Shown here one piece after another: positions 32,479 through 39,545 of a stretch of DNA of 45,214 nucleotides. The notes beneath the pieces were generated by a model. It ran no database searches and had not been told where the DNA came from. It saw only the letters and a program-made list of their open reading frames with translations. Each line of letters opens with the position of its first letter. Positions within the stretch are counted from its first letter, which is position 1. Position numbers and translations under genes: made by a program. The DNA is taken from positions 1 through 45,214 of IMG/VR virus record IMGVR_UViG_3300024358_000407. The stretch is one strand, 5' to 3'. Source of the stretch: a virus.

Positions 32479-33822
32479 TTAACCTAATACTTGCCATAGT
32501 GTTCCATTCCAACCTTTCCATTCTTTGGTTGTTGAATCGAACACGATCCATCCTTCTGCTGGACTAGATGGTAAACTACCGGTAGCATATGCACCTGGTT
32601 TAAAGATAGGGGCTTCAAACACACCGTTACTGCTAAAGCTAGCCTGCTTGTTAACTGTAAATATGTCATTGGTTCCGTTCGCAACAGTGATAACATATTT
32701 GCCAGGAACGCTAGGATTGGCTGAATTTGGCACACCGTCACATAAAGCAAACATAGCAGCACCAGGAACATATCCAGAACCATTGTGAGCACCGAAGATA
32801 AATCCGCTGTATGCATCACCGCTGTTAACTGTTACCGGGCTGCTGGTAGTTCCTCTAGATCCATATAATCCAACTAAAGATGTTGTAGCGACACCCGAAG
32901 TGATACCTGTTACAGCCAACCCTGCTTCAACAGCTCCCGAGTTAGTTAAAATCTCTAATGCAACTCCATCAAACACCATTAGGTTAGTGGCTACGTTTGT
33001 AGTAGAAACTACAGGAGGTGAACCTGTTATACCGCTAGAACCAGCAATACTTAAATATGGTCCAACGGCCACTGTTTCTGCTGCTACTGCTTTAGTAGAA
33101 GCATTGACCATCACGCTAGTGTCAGAAGCTTGAACGTTACCTCTTTGAACACCAACGTGTGTTCCTTGAATTGTATTTGTCGAAGTGTTGACTAAAATAG
33201 TGCTGTCATCGCCGACAATATTTGCATTAATGTTTTGTCCAGATCCAAAACCTGGAATTGGAGATCCGCCTATTGTCGATCCAGCTGGTAAATCAACTGC
33301 TGTTCCTGATGATGTAATTGTAGCTGAACCTAACTTGATGCTAGATCCACTTAGATATAAGTCGCGGAATCTGTAACTAGCTGAACCTAGATCATAAGTT
33401 TCAGTAGCATTGGGAATAACATGTCCCTTTACTGTTCCGTTTAAATTAATAGCACCGGTTGATACGTTAACTAATACTGTAGCATCGTTGGCTACAAGGT
33501 TGGCATTGACTGCTGTGGCGCCGATAGTTCCTACATAGTTTGATAGGTTAACTGCGGCATTAATTCTGTTTGCTGTATCTTGTGTAGAACCATATGTAAA
33601 TGTGATATTGCCGTTCGTTGCATTACCAGCGACAAGGGCTGAGCCAACGGCATCTTGTGCATCTTCGTTGGTATAACCTGTAATTGGCACTCCACCTAAT
33701 GTAGAGCCGTTTCCAACATACAGGCGTTCTGTATTTGTAACAAACAACAATTCACCTGCGGCTAACGGCAGCGTCATTGCTGTTCTTTCAGCTTCAGTGC
33801 CTCTGCGAATCTGTAAGGGCAT
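32479..33822 (-). CDS. Tail fibre / receptor-binding-type structural protein
   Basis: A 447-residue protein. The N-terminus MPLQIRRGTEAERTAMTLPL then AAGELLFVTNTERLYVGNG is a widespread phage tail-fibre capping domain. The rest is a beta-repeat shaft rich in Asn, Gly, Ser and Thr (ATNGNITFTYGST, TETYDLGSASYRFRDLYLSG). It ends with a short domain PSSPAEGWIVFDSTTKEWKG common at fibre tips. The start is fixed by GGAG 8 nt upstream of ATG; a longer frame lacks support. A late-type promoter lies at 33855-33862 and a terminator directly follows, so it is a single-gene late unit. Confidence 0.85.
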   Translation of the reverse strand: MPLQIRRGTEAERTAMTLPLAAGELLFVTNTERLYVGNGSTLGGVPITGYTNEDAQDAVGSALVAGNATNGNITFTYGSTQDTANRINAAVNLSNYVGTIGATAVNANLVANDATVLVNVSTGAINLNGTVKGHVIPNATETYDLGSASYRFRDLYLSGSSIKLGSATITSSGTAVDLPAGSTIGGSPIPGFGSGQNINANIVGDDSTILVNTSTNTIQGTHVGVQRGNVQASDTSVMVNASTKAVAAETVAVGPYLSIAGSSGITGSPPVVSTTNVATNLMVFDGVALEILTNSGAVEAGLAVTGITSGVATTSLVGLYGSRGTTSSPVTVNSGDAYSGFIFGAHNGSGYVPGAAMFALCDGVPNSANPSVPGKYVITVANGTNDIFTVNKQASFSSNGVFEAPIFKPGAYATGSLPSSPAEGWIVFDSTTKEWKGWNGTLWQVLG

Positions 33823-33854
33823 AGTAATAACTCCTGGAAATATCCTATTCAATA

Positions 33855-33862
33855 TATTTATG
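33855..33862 (-). promoter_or_regulatory. Near-consensus late promoter CATAAATA
   Basis: A 7/8 match to the late octamer on the minus strand, 33 nt upstream of the tail-fibre start and just past the terminator at 33874-33897. Confidence 0.5.
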
Positions 33863-33873
33863 CCAGCCAAAAA

Positions 33874-33897
33874 AATAGGGCTCCGAAGAGCCCTATT
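33874..33897 (-). terminator. Factor-independent terminator
   Basis: A 10-bp stem AATAGGGCTC/GAGCCCTATT with a TTCG tetraloop on the minus strand, followed by a run of T. It lies 17 nt after the metallophosphoesterase stop codon. Confidence 0.92.
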
Positions 33898-33913
33898 AAG
33901 TGCGTAGTTAATG

Positions 33914-34519
33914 TCACATTGTAGGTCCGTTGCCGTTCCTAAACCCTACTTCTCCACCTTCTGCTTCGATACGCTTGATAACGTCTTCAAACAAAATAGG
34001 TGCAAAGTCAGGTGTTTGTTCTACGCAAACACAATGGTAGCGTGGATCGATTTCGTCACCGTATAATACAGTGCCGGTTCTAGCATCTACACCACGAGCC
34101 TTTTTTACACGATTTGCGTGTAAGTGACCGTGTATGTTTACACCAAAACGACCCAACGATGCTTCGTGAACTGGAATATGACTTAATATCATTCCGTTCA
34201 TAACGTGGTATGCACGTAACTCACGGAAGTATTGTCTATATTCATCGTCACGGAATATATCGTGGTTACCACGGATTAAAACCTTGTCACCGTTTAAACG
34301 ACCTAATGTTGCCATGGCCTTACGATTGATAACAACATCACCTAAATGGTAAACTTTGTCAGTGGGCTTGACTCTTTCGTTCCAAGCCTTGATCATAGCT
34401 TCATCCATCTCGGCAGGGTCGTCCCACGGCCTTAACTTTGTTACTCCGTCATCTCGAGTGAAACGGCACACGCCTGCGTGGCCGAAGTGCGTATCACTCA
34501 CTAAAAATACGCTAGGCAT
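33914..34519 (-). CDS. Calcineurin-like metallophosphoesterase
   Basis: A 201-residue protein. All metal-ligand blocks are present: FLVSDTHFGH (D-x-H), VYHLGDVV (G-D), LIRGNHDIFRD (G-N-H-D), and ILSHIPVHE with NIHGHLHANR (G-H-x-H). These enzymes hydrolyse phosphomonoesters or diesters (nucleotides, 2',3'-cyclic phosphates, DNA or RNA ends). The substrate is unknown; phage members often act on nucleic acid ends. AGGAG precedes the ATG. It is the last gene of the minus unit starting at 34939 and is followed by a terminator. Confidence 0.93.
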   Translation of the reverse strand: MPSVFLVSDTHFGHAGVCRFTRDDGVTKLRPWDDPAEMDEAMIKAWNERVKPTDKVYHLGDVVINRKAMATLGRLNGDKVLIRGNHDIFRDDEYRQYFRELRAYHVMNGMILSHIPVHEASLGRFGVNIHGHLHANRVKKARGVDARTGTVLYGDEIDPRYHCVCVEQTPDFAPILFEDVIKRIEAEGGEVGFRNGNGPTM

Positions 34520-34531
34520 AGTGCTCTCCTT

Positions 34532-34939
34532 TCATTGTATAGATCTACGGAAAATTAATTCTTGTTTTGAAAATGCCTCTACTTCCCAAGGCATATTCAA
34601 ATACTTAGTTCTGCGGCTGTAACGCTTACCACACCAATAGCTCACACCATTGATAGTTTTAAGCATACCTTTGGCCATTTGTTTGACATGAACCATTTCG
34701 TGAGCTAGTGTCACGCCCATTCGTTCAAATGACTGAGGTTTGATTATAACCACAATACCATCTACCACTGGAATGTAGCAAGTCTGACCTTCATTTTCGT
34801 CAGCAAGATCAGATTTGCTAACTTTGATAAACAAAACCTTGCGGCTGTTTTTAAGTCCTAATTGATCGATCATAGAGGGCAAAACTGCCTCTATGAACTT
34901 CTTAGTCCTTTTACCTCGAGCTTCGATAACATATTCCAT
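34532..34939 (-). CDS. Small HExxH-type metalloprotease-like protein
   Basis: A 135-residue protein. The zinc-binding H-E-x-x-H is visible as GVTLAHEMVHVKQM, in a context like that of SprT/DUF45-type small phage metallopeptidases. A downstream glutamate that could be a third ligand is EVEAF. A perfect sigma70 promoter lies so close (-10 at 34947-34952) that transcription would begin at or within about 2 nt of the start codon. Leaderless translation or a downstream start is therefore possible. The substrate is unknown. Confidence 0.75.
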   Translation of the reverse strand: MEYVIEARGKRTKKFIEAVLPSMIDQLGLKNSRKVLFIKVSKSDLADENEGQTCYIPVVDGIVVIIKPQSFERMGVTLAHEMVHVKQMAKGMLKTINGVSYWCGKRYSRRTKYLNMPWEVEAFSKQELIFRRSIQ

Positions 34940-34946
34940 AGTATGT

Positions 34947-34975
34947 ATTATACTACGGTGTGCTCAAAATGTCAA
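34947..34975 (-). promoter_or_regulatory. Consensus sigma70 promoter
   Basis: Minus-strand TTGACA and TATAAT, 17-bp spacer, both perfect. It overlaps the end of the gene at 34953-35252 and points at the metalloprotease gene. Confidence 0.9.
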
Positions 34976-35252
34976 CTACTCGTCTTTTTTGGTGTTGCTC
35001 AAAAGCCACACCTTTTGATAGCCATTCTCTAACTACATCGGGACTGCCCCAACTGCCCGGCGGTGCTTTGTCCATTAGCCATCGAACAGTATCTGGCAAT
35101 CTTTGTTTATTCCAATGATCGGCACAGAGAACAGCATGAGTCAAATCATTGCAGAGCACAGCCATTCCAAAACTACCGGGTTCGAAACCGTAGTCAAAAT
35201 ATCGTTGGAATGCTTCTTGCATATCTACAGTCATATCGTAATCTTCACCCAT
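34953..35252 (-). CDS. Hypothetical phage protein
   Basis: A 99-residue protein, MGEDYDMTVDMQEAFQRYFD at the start, with a His/Cys-containing centre (CNDLTHAVLCADHWNKQ) and a C-terminal helix ending RRVVDILSTP. No domain is recognised. It overlaps the phosphatase stop by 1 nt at its 5' end, so it belongs to the operon from 36258. Its 3' end contains the -35 box of the next promoter. Confidence 0.65.
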   Translation of the reverse strand: MGEDYDMTVDMQEAFQRYFDYGFEPGSFGMAVLCNDLTHAVLCADHWNKQRLPDTVRWLMDKAPPGSWGSPDVVREWLSKGVAFEQHQKRRVVDILSTP

Positions 35253-35818
35253 TAGATATCTCCTTCACGTTCTCTACGCTCACGACGTTCTGCTGCCAGT
35301 GTAAAGACTTTTTCGTTGTCGTTGGTCCAGTCTATAGTCTTGGCAGGAATTACAATGCCCGAGGGAAGCGTCACACCGTTGATAGTGTGAGGCTCGTTTT
35401 CATCATAGGTCCAACCCAATACACGCATCATTTTGTGCTTGACTAAGAGGTTGGGGCTACGAAAAGCTTCAGTATCACGAAAACCCATCATCACTCCAAC
35501 TTCGCAGACAGCACCTGATCGGCAAACACCCGCTACACAATGAACCACAACATTCATACGATTTTCAAATGCTCGTTGCAGTAGAGCTACAAGTTGTTCT
35601 GCCTGTGCGTCTTGAATCTTCCAATCTTCATCGATGCTGTGATCGTTTTGTTCCAAATCAAGAAACTCAAACTGATGCACTTCCTTGAACGGATAGCTAG
35701 GAGTAGGAAACTCCATAGCAGGGTCAACGATCTGAATCAGCATACTGTTAATGCCTGCATCGATGTGATGACCTTTTTTAACATCGCTGAGCGATACGTT
35801 TTGAATCCACGGGTTCAT
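35252..35818 (-). CDS. Dual-specificity / tyrosine phosphatase-like protein
   Basis: A 188-residue protein. The catalytic P-loop H-C-x5-R-[ST] is visible as VVVHCVAGVCRSGAVCE, and a possible general-acid loop aspartate lies upstream in DLEQNDHSIDEDW. Such enzymes dephosphorylate Tyr/Ser/Thr, sugars or RNA 5' ends. A C-terminal extension is rich in Arg and Glu. AAAGGAG precedes the ATG by about 5 nt. It lies downstream of infA in the early operon, suggesting a role in control of host signalling or RNA processing. Confidence 0.85.
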   Translation of the reverse strand: MNPWIQNVSLSDVKKGHHIDAGINSMLIQIVDPAMEFPTPSYPFKEVHQFEFLDLEQNDHSIDEDWKIQDAQAEQLVALLQRAFENRMNVVVHCVAGVCRSGAVCEVGVMMGFRDTEAFRSPNLLVKHKMMRVLGWTYDENEPHTINGVTLPSGIVIPAKTIDWTNDNEKVFTLAAERRERREREGDI

Positions 35819-35828
35819 AAGAACTCCT

Positions 35829-36047
35829 TTACAAACGATATGTTACGCGACCCTTGGTTAGATCATATGCACTCATCTCAACTTTAACCTTATCACCTAG
35901 GATAATTTTAATTTTATGTTGTTTGAGTTTTCCGCCAGTGTAACAAGTAATAATAGAATTCATTCCATCTAATTTTACTCTAAACATACTACCAGGTAGA
36001 ACTTCTTCTACAACACCAGTGACTTCGATTAAATCATTTTTTGACAT
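35829..36047 (-). CDS. infA: Translation initiation factor IF-1
   Basis: A 72-residue protein, the same length as bacterial IF-1. It is an S1/OB-fold: [60 protein letters not shown] and TKGRVTYRL match IF-1 blocks in order, including the G-D-x-V-x-V-E-x-S-x-Y-D-x-x-[RK]-G segment. IF-1 binds the A site of the 30S subunit and assists initiator tRNA selection with IF-2 and IF-3. The shorter start was chosen because it gives exact IF-1 length. It overlaps the upstream 74-residue gene by 14 nt. Phage-encoded IF-1 is known but uncommon. Confidence 0.93.
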   Translation of the reverse strand: MSKNDLIEVTGVVEEVLPGSMFRVKLDGMNSIITCYTGGKLKQHKIKIILGDKVKVEMSAYDLTKGRVTYRL

Positions 36048-36258
36048 ATCTTCTTTTATACCAAGTATAAGGGTCTCCATTTGGCAGTCGTCCGTTTTCA
36101 ATCCCATCAGAACCAAAAACTCCAACTAGTTCTATACCGCCACCATTTATAGTAACCAGTATTCCTAATTCCTTTGCGAAAGCCATTGCTTCCGATAGAT
36201 CTTTTACTTCTTCCTCACAGCCTCTACCCGCTGTGTCTTTCCATTCTACTTTATACAT
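36034..36258 (-). CDS. Small conserved phage protein
   Basis: A 74-residue protein. [20 protein letters not shown] and [20 protein letters not shown] form an alpha/beta pattern, with a basic end ([13 protein letters not shown]). The function is not recognised. It is the first gene of the early operon and the sigma70 -10 box at 36265-36270 would put the transcript start at or next to the ATG. It overlaps infA by 14 nt. Confidence 0.65.
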   Translation of the reverse strand: MYKVEWKDTAGRGCEEEVKDLSEAMAFAKELGILVTINGGGIELVGVFGSDGIENGRLPNGDPYTWYKRRYVKK

Positions 36259-36264
36259 ACTGCT

Positions 36265-36293
36265 ATTATATATTCATTCTGTTCAATTGTCAA
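36265..36293 (-). promoter_or_regulatory. Consensus sigma70 promoter
   Basis: Minus-strand TTGACA, 17-bp spacer, TATAAT, perfect. It starts 2 nt after the CCA end of the tRNA-Thr gene and drives the operon with infA, the phosphatase and small genes. Confidence 0.9.
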
Positions 36294-36294
36294 G

Positions 36295-36368
36295 TGGTGC
36301 TCCAGCCAAGAATTGAACTTGGAATTCTATCTTACCAAGATAGTGTAATACCATTTTACTACAGGAGC
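36295..36368 (-). tRNA. tRNA-Thr(GGT)
   Basis: Acceptor GCTCCTG/CTGGAGC (one T-T mismatch), D stem GTAA/TTAC, anticodon arm CTATC TTGGTAA GATAG, T arm CCAAG TTCAATT CTTGG, A-CCA encoded. The anticodon GGT reads ACC/ACT. Confidence 0.9.
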
Positions 36369-36372
36369 GATT

Positions 36373-36447
36373 TGGCCCGGCTAGCAGGAATCGAACCCAC
36401 ATTCACTCTTTAGAAGAGAGTTGTATTCTCCATTATACGATAGCCAG
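36373..36447 (-). tRNA. tRNA-Arg(TCT)
   Basis: Acceptor CTGGCTA/TAGCCGG, D stem GTAT/ATAC, anticodon arm ACTCT CTTCTAA AGAGT, T arm GTGGG TTCGATT CCTGC, G-CCA encoded. Reads AGA, a codon expected to be common in this AT-rich genome. Confidence 0.92.
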
Positions 36448-36449
36448 AA

Positions 36450-37154
36450 TTATAACCAACGGCGACCGAATAACCAACGCTCGGCCATCTTATATCTGTA
36501 TTTGAGACTTTTTCGCGGAACGAAATTTTTTGAAGCTAGACATGCTTCAGTGATGTGTTTTAAATCTTTAGAATATTCAATATGCTCTAGATTTATTTTT
36601 TCTTCTGTTTTAAATTTAACAGCAAATAAAGGATCACCTCTTTTTAAATGTAAAGGTTGATCTAAATCAATTATTTCAAATGTAAAATCTACTGGTCTTA
36701 TCCATTTATGGATATTCATAGTTCCCGGAATCATTCTTATGTTACGAGTTAACTCTGTGTGAAGTATCGGAACATCTAACGATTCTATTTCTACATCTTG
36801 ATCTGCGACGAACAGATAGTTGATGCGCATCGTAACACAAGATCCTACAATCTTATTATTTCTAACGATAGGAAATCTAGGAAAGAATGTTTGGTTATAC
36901 CAATCTTGTCCTAGCCTATCAGTTTGATACATGTCTGCTGTGCGATCATATGAGATAGTAACATCATACGGGCACTTAATTACAAACATATTTGAAAAAT
37001 AGTCCGACACTGCCGGACACATCAGATAATCGGAATCTTTCCTTTGATCTCTGATAATTGGCCAAATCGGTTCTGGTGTTTCATACACAAGGTCTTTCCA
37101 CTGACTGTGTTCAGCGTGTTTAGGATCTGTATATATTGTCCAACCTATTCTCAT
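36450..37154 (-). CDS. DUF6065-like phage protein
   Basis: A 234-residue protein. LMCPAVSDYFSNMFVIKCPYD and the later segment HKWIRPVDFTFEIIDLDQPL then LKRGDPLFAVKF match, in order and spacing, the partial protein at 1-465. The fold looks all-beta with a C-terminal helix (EHIEYSKDLKHITEACLASKN). The family is uncharacterised. It follows the 2OG oxygenase gene (37151-37726) with a 4-nt overlap and ends 3 nt before the tRNA-Arg gene. The pairing with an oxygenase suggests a joint role, but none is known. Confidence 0.65.
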   Translation of the reverse strand: MRIGWTIYTDPKHAEHSQWKDLVYETPEPIWPIIRDQRKDSDYLMCPAVSDYFSNMFVIKCPYDVTISYDRTADMYQTDRLGQDWYNQTFFPRFPIVRNNKIVGSCVTMRINYLFVADQDVEIESLDVPILHTELTRNIRMIPGTMNIHKWIRPVDFTFEIIDLDQPLHLKRGDPLFAVKFKTEEKINLEHIEYSKDLKHITEACLASKNFVPRKSLKYRYKMAERWLFGRRWL

Positions 37155-37726
37155 TGATATTCAACGTCCACTGCTAGAATAAATCTATATTGATTGCTCT
37201 GAACTATTCCTGGCCTGTGCCAAGTATCACTAGGGTAGATTATCCAATGTCCGTCATTTGGTCGAACATAAAATTTACCATCTCCTTGAACACCATTTGG
37301 CGCTATCTCTGTTCCGCAATAATCTCTATCTTTTACATCATTAGGAATATGCAAATAGAATATTCCACTTAGCATTTTGGAATCGGGATGTTGTGGATGC
37401 CAGTGGTGATGCCACAGTTTTTCACGATCTTCGGCACCCTCAAGATTTGTCATGAAACTCCAAGCCATCATGTTTGATACCTTGGCTTCTCTTCCCAAAT
37501 ACATGAATGCAGAAAATAAAAAGCTCATCCTATATTTTAACCATACTGGTTCAGGACGAGCGAATATATTTTCTTTGGTTTGAAATTTTGGACTATTAGT
37601 AAAATAATTACCGTCAGCAATGATTGATTTAATAATGCCTATGGCGGTGTCATTGTCAGACTGTGTAATTACAGAACTAAAATTAAATTTTCTAACTAGA
37701 TCGTTTTCTTCTATAACTGGTAGCAT
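37151..37726 (-). CDS. Putative Fe(II)/2OG oxygenase (2OG-FeII_Oxy_5-like)
   Basis: A 191-residue protein. LWHHHWHPQHPDSKMLSGIFYL supplies the proximal histidine and the following strand. GHWIIYPSDTWHRPG supplies the distal histidine, and QYRFILAVDVEY the 2OG-binding arginine. The layout (H-x-H-x-x-x-x-[SL]-S-G-[IV]-x-Y-L ... P-S-x-x-x-H-x-x) matches the phage oxygenases of this Pfam-type group and the protein at 39546-40133 here. The start MLPVIEEND was chosen because longer frames enter the tRNA-Gly gene; it lies only 6 nt after the CCA end of that tRNA and has no RBS. Confidence 0.8.
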   Translation of the reverse strand: MLPVIEENDLVRKFNFSSVITQSDNDTAIGIIKSIIADGNYFTNSPKFQTKENIFARPEPVWLKYRMSFLFSAFMYLGREAKVSNMMAWSFMTNLEGAEDREKLWHHHWHPQHPDSKMLSGIFYLHIPNDVKDRDYCGTEIAPNGVQGDGKFYVRPNDGHWIIYPSDTWHRPGIVQSNQYRFILAVDVEYQ

Positions 37727-37732
37727 ATTATT

Positions 37733-37808
37733 TGGAGCGGGAGACGAGGTTCGAACTCGCGACATCTTGCTTGGAAGGCAAGTGCTCTACCAACTGAGCT
37801 ACTCCCGC
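37733..37808 (-). tRNA. tRNA-Gly(TCC)
   Basis: Acceptor GCGGGAG/CTCCCGC, D stem GCTC/GAGC, anticodon arm CTTGC CTTCCAA GCAAG, T arm GCGAG TTCGAAC CTCGT, T-CCA encoded. It is nearly a bacterial consensus tRNA-Gly. Confidence 0.96.
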
Positions 37809-37811
37809 ATA

Positions 37812-38066
37812 AAACTAATTATCTGAATATTGATAGTAATAATGAAGTCTTGGTTTGAGGCGTTGCTCAGGCCGCCCAGACATTACAGCGTCTGCTTCTA
37901 TAGTCCAGCCCAACATGGAATCCGTCACCGCTCAATCCCTTTACTCTGTAAAAAGCCGTTGATCATATTGCAGCCAACAATGCACCTACGATGCACCAAC
38001 TTTGCAGTTCCACCCGCTCGGTATCGCCTTTCGGTCGTTGATCGGATCTCATACTACTATCAATAA
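37812..38066 (-). ncRNA. Candidate structured noncoding RNA between tRNA-fMet and tRNA-Gly
   Basis: About 255 nt with no convincing ORF. It is more GC-rich than the surrounding genes, with several potential hairpins: CAGAC/GTCTG (37877-37894), GGCG/CGCC (37859-37876) and a GAAA-type loop in the CGACC-GAAA-GGCG stretch. A near-direct repeat of TGCACC occurs near 37980-37998. It is transcribed with the flanking minus-strand tRNAs if the array is one unit. No known RNA class is recognised, and the strand is inferred from its neighbours. Confidence 0.35.
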
Positions 38067-38068
38067 CT

Positions 38069-38145
38069 TGGTTGCAGAGGCAGGATTCGAACCTGCGATT
38101 CCCGGCTTATGAGACCGGACGGATAGACCTCTTCCATACTCTGCG
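38069..38145 (-). tRNA. tRNA-Met(CAT), probable initiator tRNA-fMet
   Basis: Acceptor CGCAGAG/CTCTGCA leaves C1 opposite A72, the hallmark that bacterial initiator tRNAs use to escape EF-Tu and to be formylated. Anticodon arm CCGGT CTCATAA GCCGG; T arm GCAGG TTCGAAT CCTGC; A-CCA encoded. Only two of the three G-C pairs usual at 29-31/39-41 are present. A separate CAT tRNA with paired ends lies at 43418-43492. Confidence 0.8.
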
Positions 38146-38152
38146 ATAGCCA

Positions 38153-38725
38153 TTACAGCAAAGCTTCTTCTTGCAGAAGTTTTACTGTATCCTCGGTTAG
38201 AGGAATTTCTGTCTTGATATTGAGCTCAAGAATTTCATCATTGAGCTTTTGTTTTTGCTTTTTCAGATTAAGGATTTCTGCCTTGGCCTGATCGATCTGC
38301 TCTTGACTAACCACTGTGGTGCTTACAGTGTCACCGTAGCCATAGATACGACTACGTGCTTCGTCTTTCAAATTCTTGATCTTTTCAAGTTTACCTTGAA
38401 TCACACCAATGTCGGTGTGAGGCTTAAGGCCTGCGATTTCCTCAAGCTGCGCGATTCTTTTGTCAATGAATGCTGCTTTGGCAAGATTCACATCAATTCC
38501 GCTGGCGGCATTCGCTGTTCCGACAAGGCCACGGATGTTATACAATGCTAGCAGAAGTTTTTGTCTGCGAGCGTCTGCGGCAAACAGTTTATTGTTTGCA
38601 TCAGTTAGGACCAAATTAGGGTCCTGGAATTCGTTGAGTTCGATTGTAGTTTCGAACTTGATATGTTTGATTGCATCATTGATGCTGTTTTGAACTGCGT
38701 TTGCCTTGCGAAGTGTGATGTTCAT
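38153..38725 (-). CDS. Coiled-coil phage protein of unknown function
   Basis: A 190-residue hydrophilic helical protein, MNITLRKANAVQNSINDAIK at the start, with two likely coiled-coil segments (KAAFIDKRIAQLEEIAG and the heptad-like IDQAKAEILNLKKQKQKLND). The first half resembles small phage proteins that track with tail or chaperone genes, but I cannot name it. AGAG lies about 8 nt before the ATG. It ends 8 nt before tRNA-fMet and may be cotranscribed with it. Confidence 0.65.
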   Translation of the reverse strand: MNITLRKANAVQNSINDAIKHIKFETTIELNEFQDPNLVLTDANNKLFAADARRQKLLLALYNIRGLVGTANAASGIDVNLAKAAFIDKRIAQLEEIAGLKPHTDIGVIQGKLEKIKNLKDEARSRIYGYGDTVSTTVVSQEQIDQAKAEILNLKKQKQKLNDEILELNIKTEIPLTEDTVKLLQEEALL

Positions 38726-38744
38726 GTGTTTCTCTCTTTTAAAT

Positions 38745-39015
38745 TTAAACGGTCTGGTAAAAGGTCAAGTAATAGACCGGACAATTGACAAGACCTATTG
38801 TGCGATGTCGTTGGTCTGGACAATGTGCAATAGACAGGCTACAGAGGCCTGAATATTTCCGATCAGCAATTGACAGGTATTTGGATATCGGGTCACTCAA
38901 GCACGAACAGTTTTCAAGACTGTTTGCCAGAATTAGTTCATTGCGGCATGGAGCCACAACGATGTCTATCCTCATCTACCTTCTACCTCGCCGGTTCAGT
39001 ATTGCTACTGAACAA
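38745..39015. ncRNA. Candidate structured noncoding region
   Basis: About 270 nt without a supported gene. Perfect or near-perfect hairpins are CAGGC/GCCTG (38835-38851), AACAGT/ACTGTT (38906-38924) and GTTCAGTA-TTGC-TACTGAAC (38994-39013, with GCAA as loop on the minus strand). The last lies 8 nt beyond the HNH stop codon and lacks a T-tract, so it is not a classic terminator. GGTCTGG occurs twice. It may be an RNA gene, an origin-like element or a homing site. The function is unknown. Confidence 0.3.
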
Positions 39016-39021
39016 AACTTA

Positions 39022-39423
39022 TTATACAACTTTTTTTCTATGCTGTCTACCTTTTCCTGTATTTTTGGCTTTATACGTTGGAGTTTGGCTATGACAGTTT
39101 GGACATAAACAACGAAGATTTTTTTCTTTGTTGTTTGTGTGATCTCCATCCTTATGATCTAACTCTAAAATTAAACTGAATCCGTTCCAGCTATCAATGT
39201 TACAAATAGCACATTTTCCAGATTGTTTTTCTAAAATATATCTATAAAGATGTTTACTGGTGCTGTAACGGTTTACACCGCTTTGATCACCTGCTTTCCA
39301 CTCTGTGATATATTGTTTATATTCAAAATCTTTTTGACATTGATTATCACAATATTTGTTGGCAAAGTTTACACCTCGCCATTTGTGTTCTTTACCACAG
39401 TTTAAACATTTATAAGTTTTCAT
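39022..39423 (-). CDS. HNH homing-type endonuclease
   Basis: A 133-residue protein. An N-terminal zinc knuckle is visible (KCLNCGKEH ... KYCDNQCQKDF). The HNH domain is KCAICNIDSW, LELDHKDGDHTNNKEKNLRC and LCPNCHSQTPTYKAKN (two C-x-x-C plus the catalytic His-Asn-His order). Such enzymes cut DNA at or near intronless or intron-containing alleles and spread as selfish genes. No intron is evident around it. It lies between tRNA-Thr and the structured block at 38.7-39.0 kb, a common place for free-standing phage homing genes. Confidence 0.92.
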   Translation of the reverse strand: MKTYKCLNCGKEHKWRGVNFANKYCDNQCQKDFEYKQYITEWKAGDQSGVNRYSTSKHLYRYILEKQSGKCAICNIDSWNGFSLILELDHKDGDHTNNKEKNLRCLCPNCHSQTPTYKAKNTGKGRQHRKKVV

Positions 39424-39469
39424 AGGTAGTGCCTCATACTATATTTATTTAGCTCTACCTACATTTATT

Positions 39470-39544
39470 TGGTGCCCCCACCTGGAATCGAACTAGGAAT
39501 TGATGCTTACAAGGCAACTGTTATAACCATTTAACTATAGGGGC
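39470..39544 (-). tRNA. tRNA-Thr(TGT), copy 1
   Basis: Acceptor GCCCCTA/TGGGGGC, D stem GTTA/TAAC, anticodon loop CTTGTAA on a stem with one mismatch, T arm CCTAG TTCGATT CCAGG (one mismatch), A-CCA encoded. Reads ACA. A second TGT tRNA is at 43098. Confidence 0.88.
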
Positions 39545-39545
39545 A

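Noticed and set aside
32484-32819. 111-codon minus-strand ORF within the tail-fibre gene
   Set aside because: Out-of-frame shadow of the 447-residue fibre protein with no RBS.
37812-38066. CRISPR-like array
   Set aside because: Only short, unevenly spaced near-repeats; no regular repeat-spacer pattern here or elsewhere in the window.
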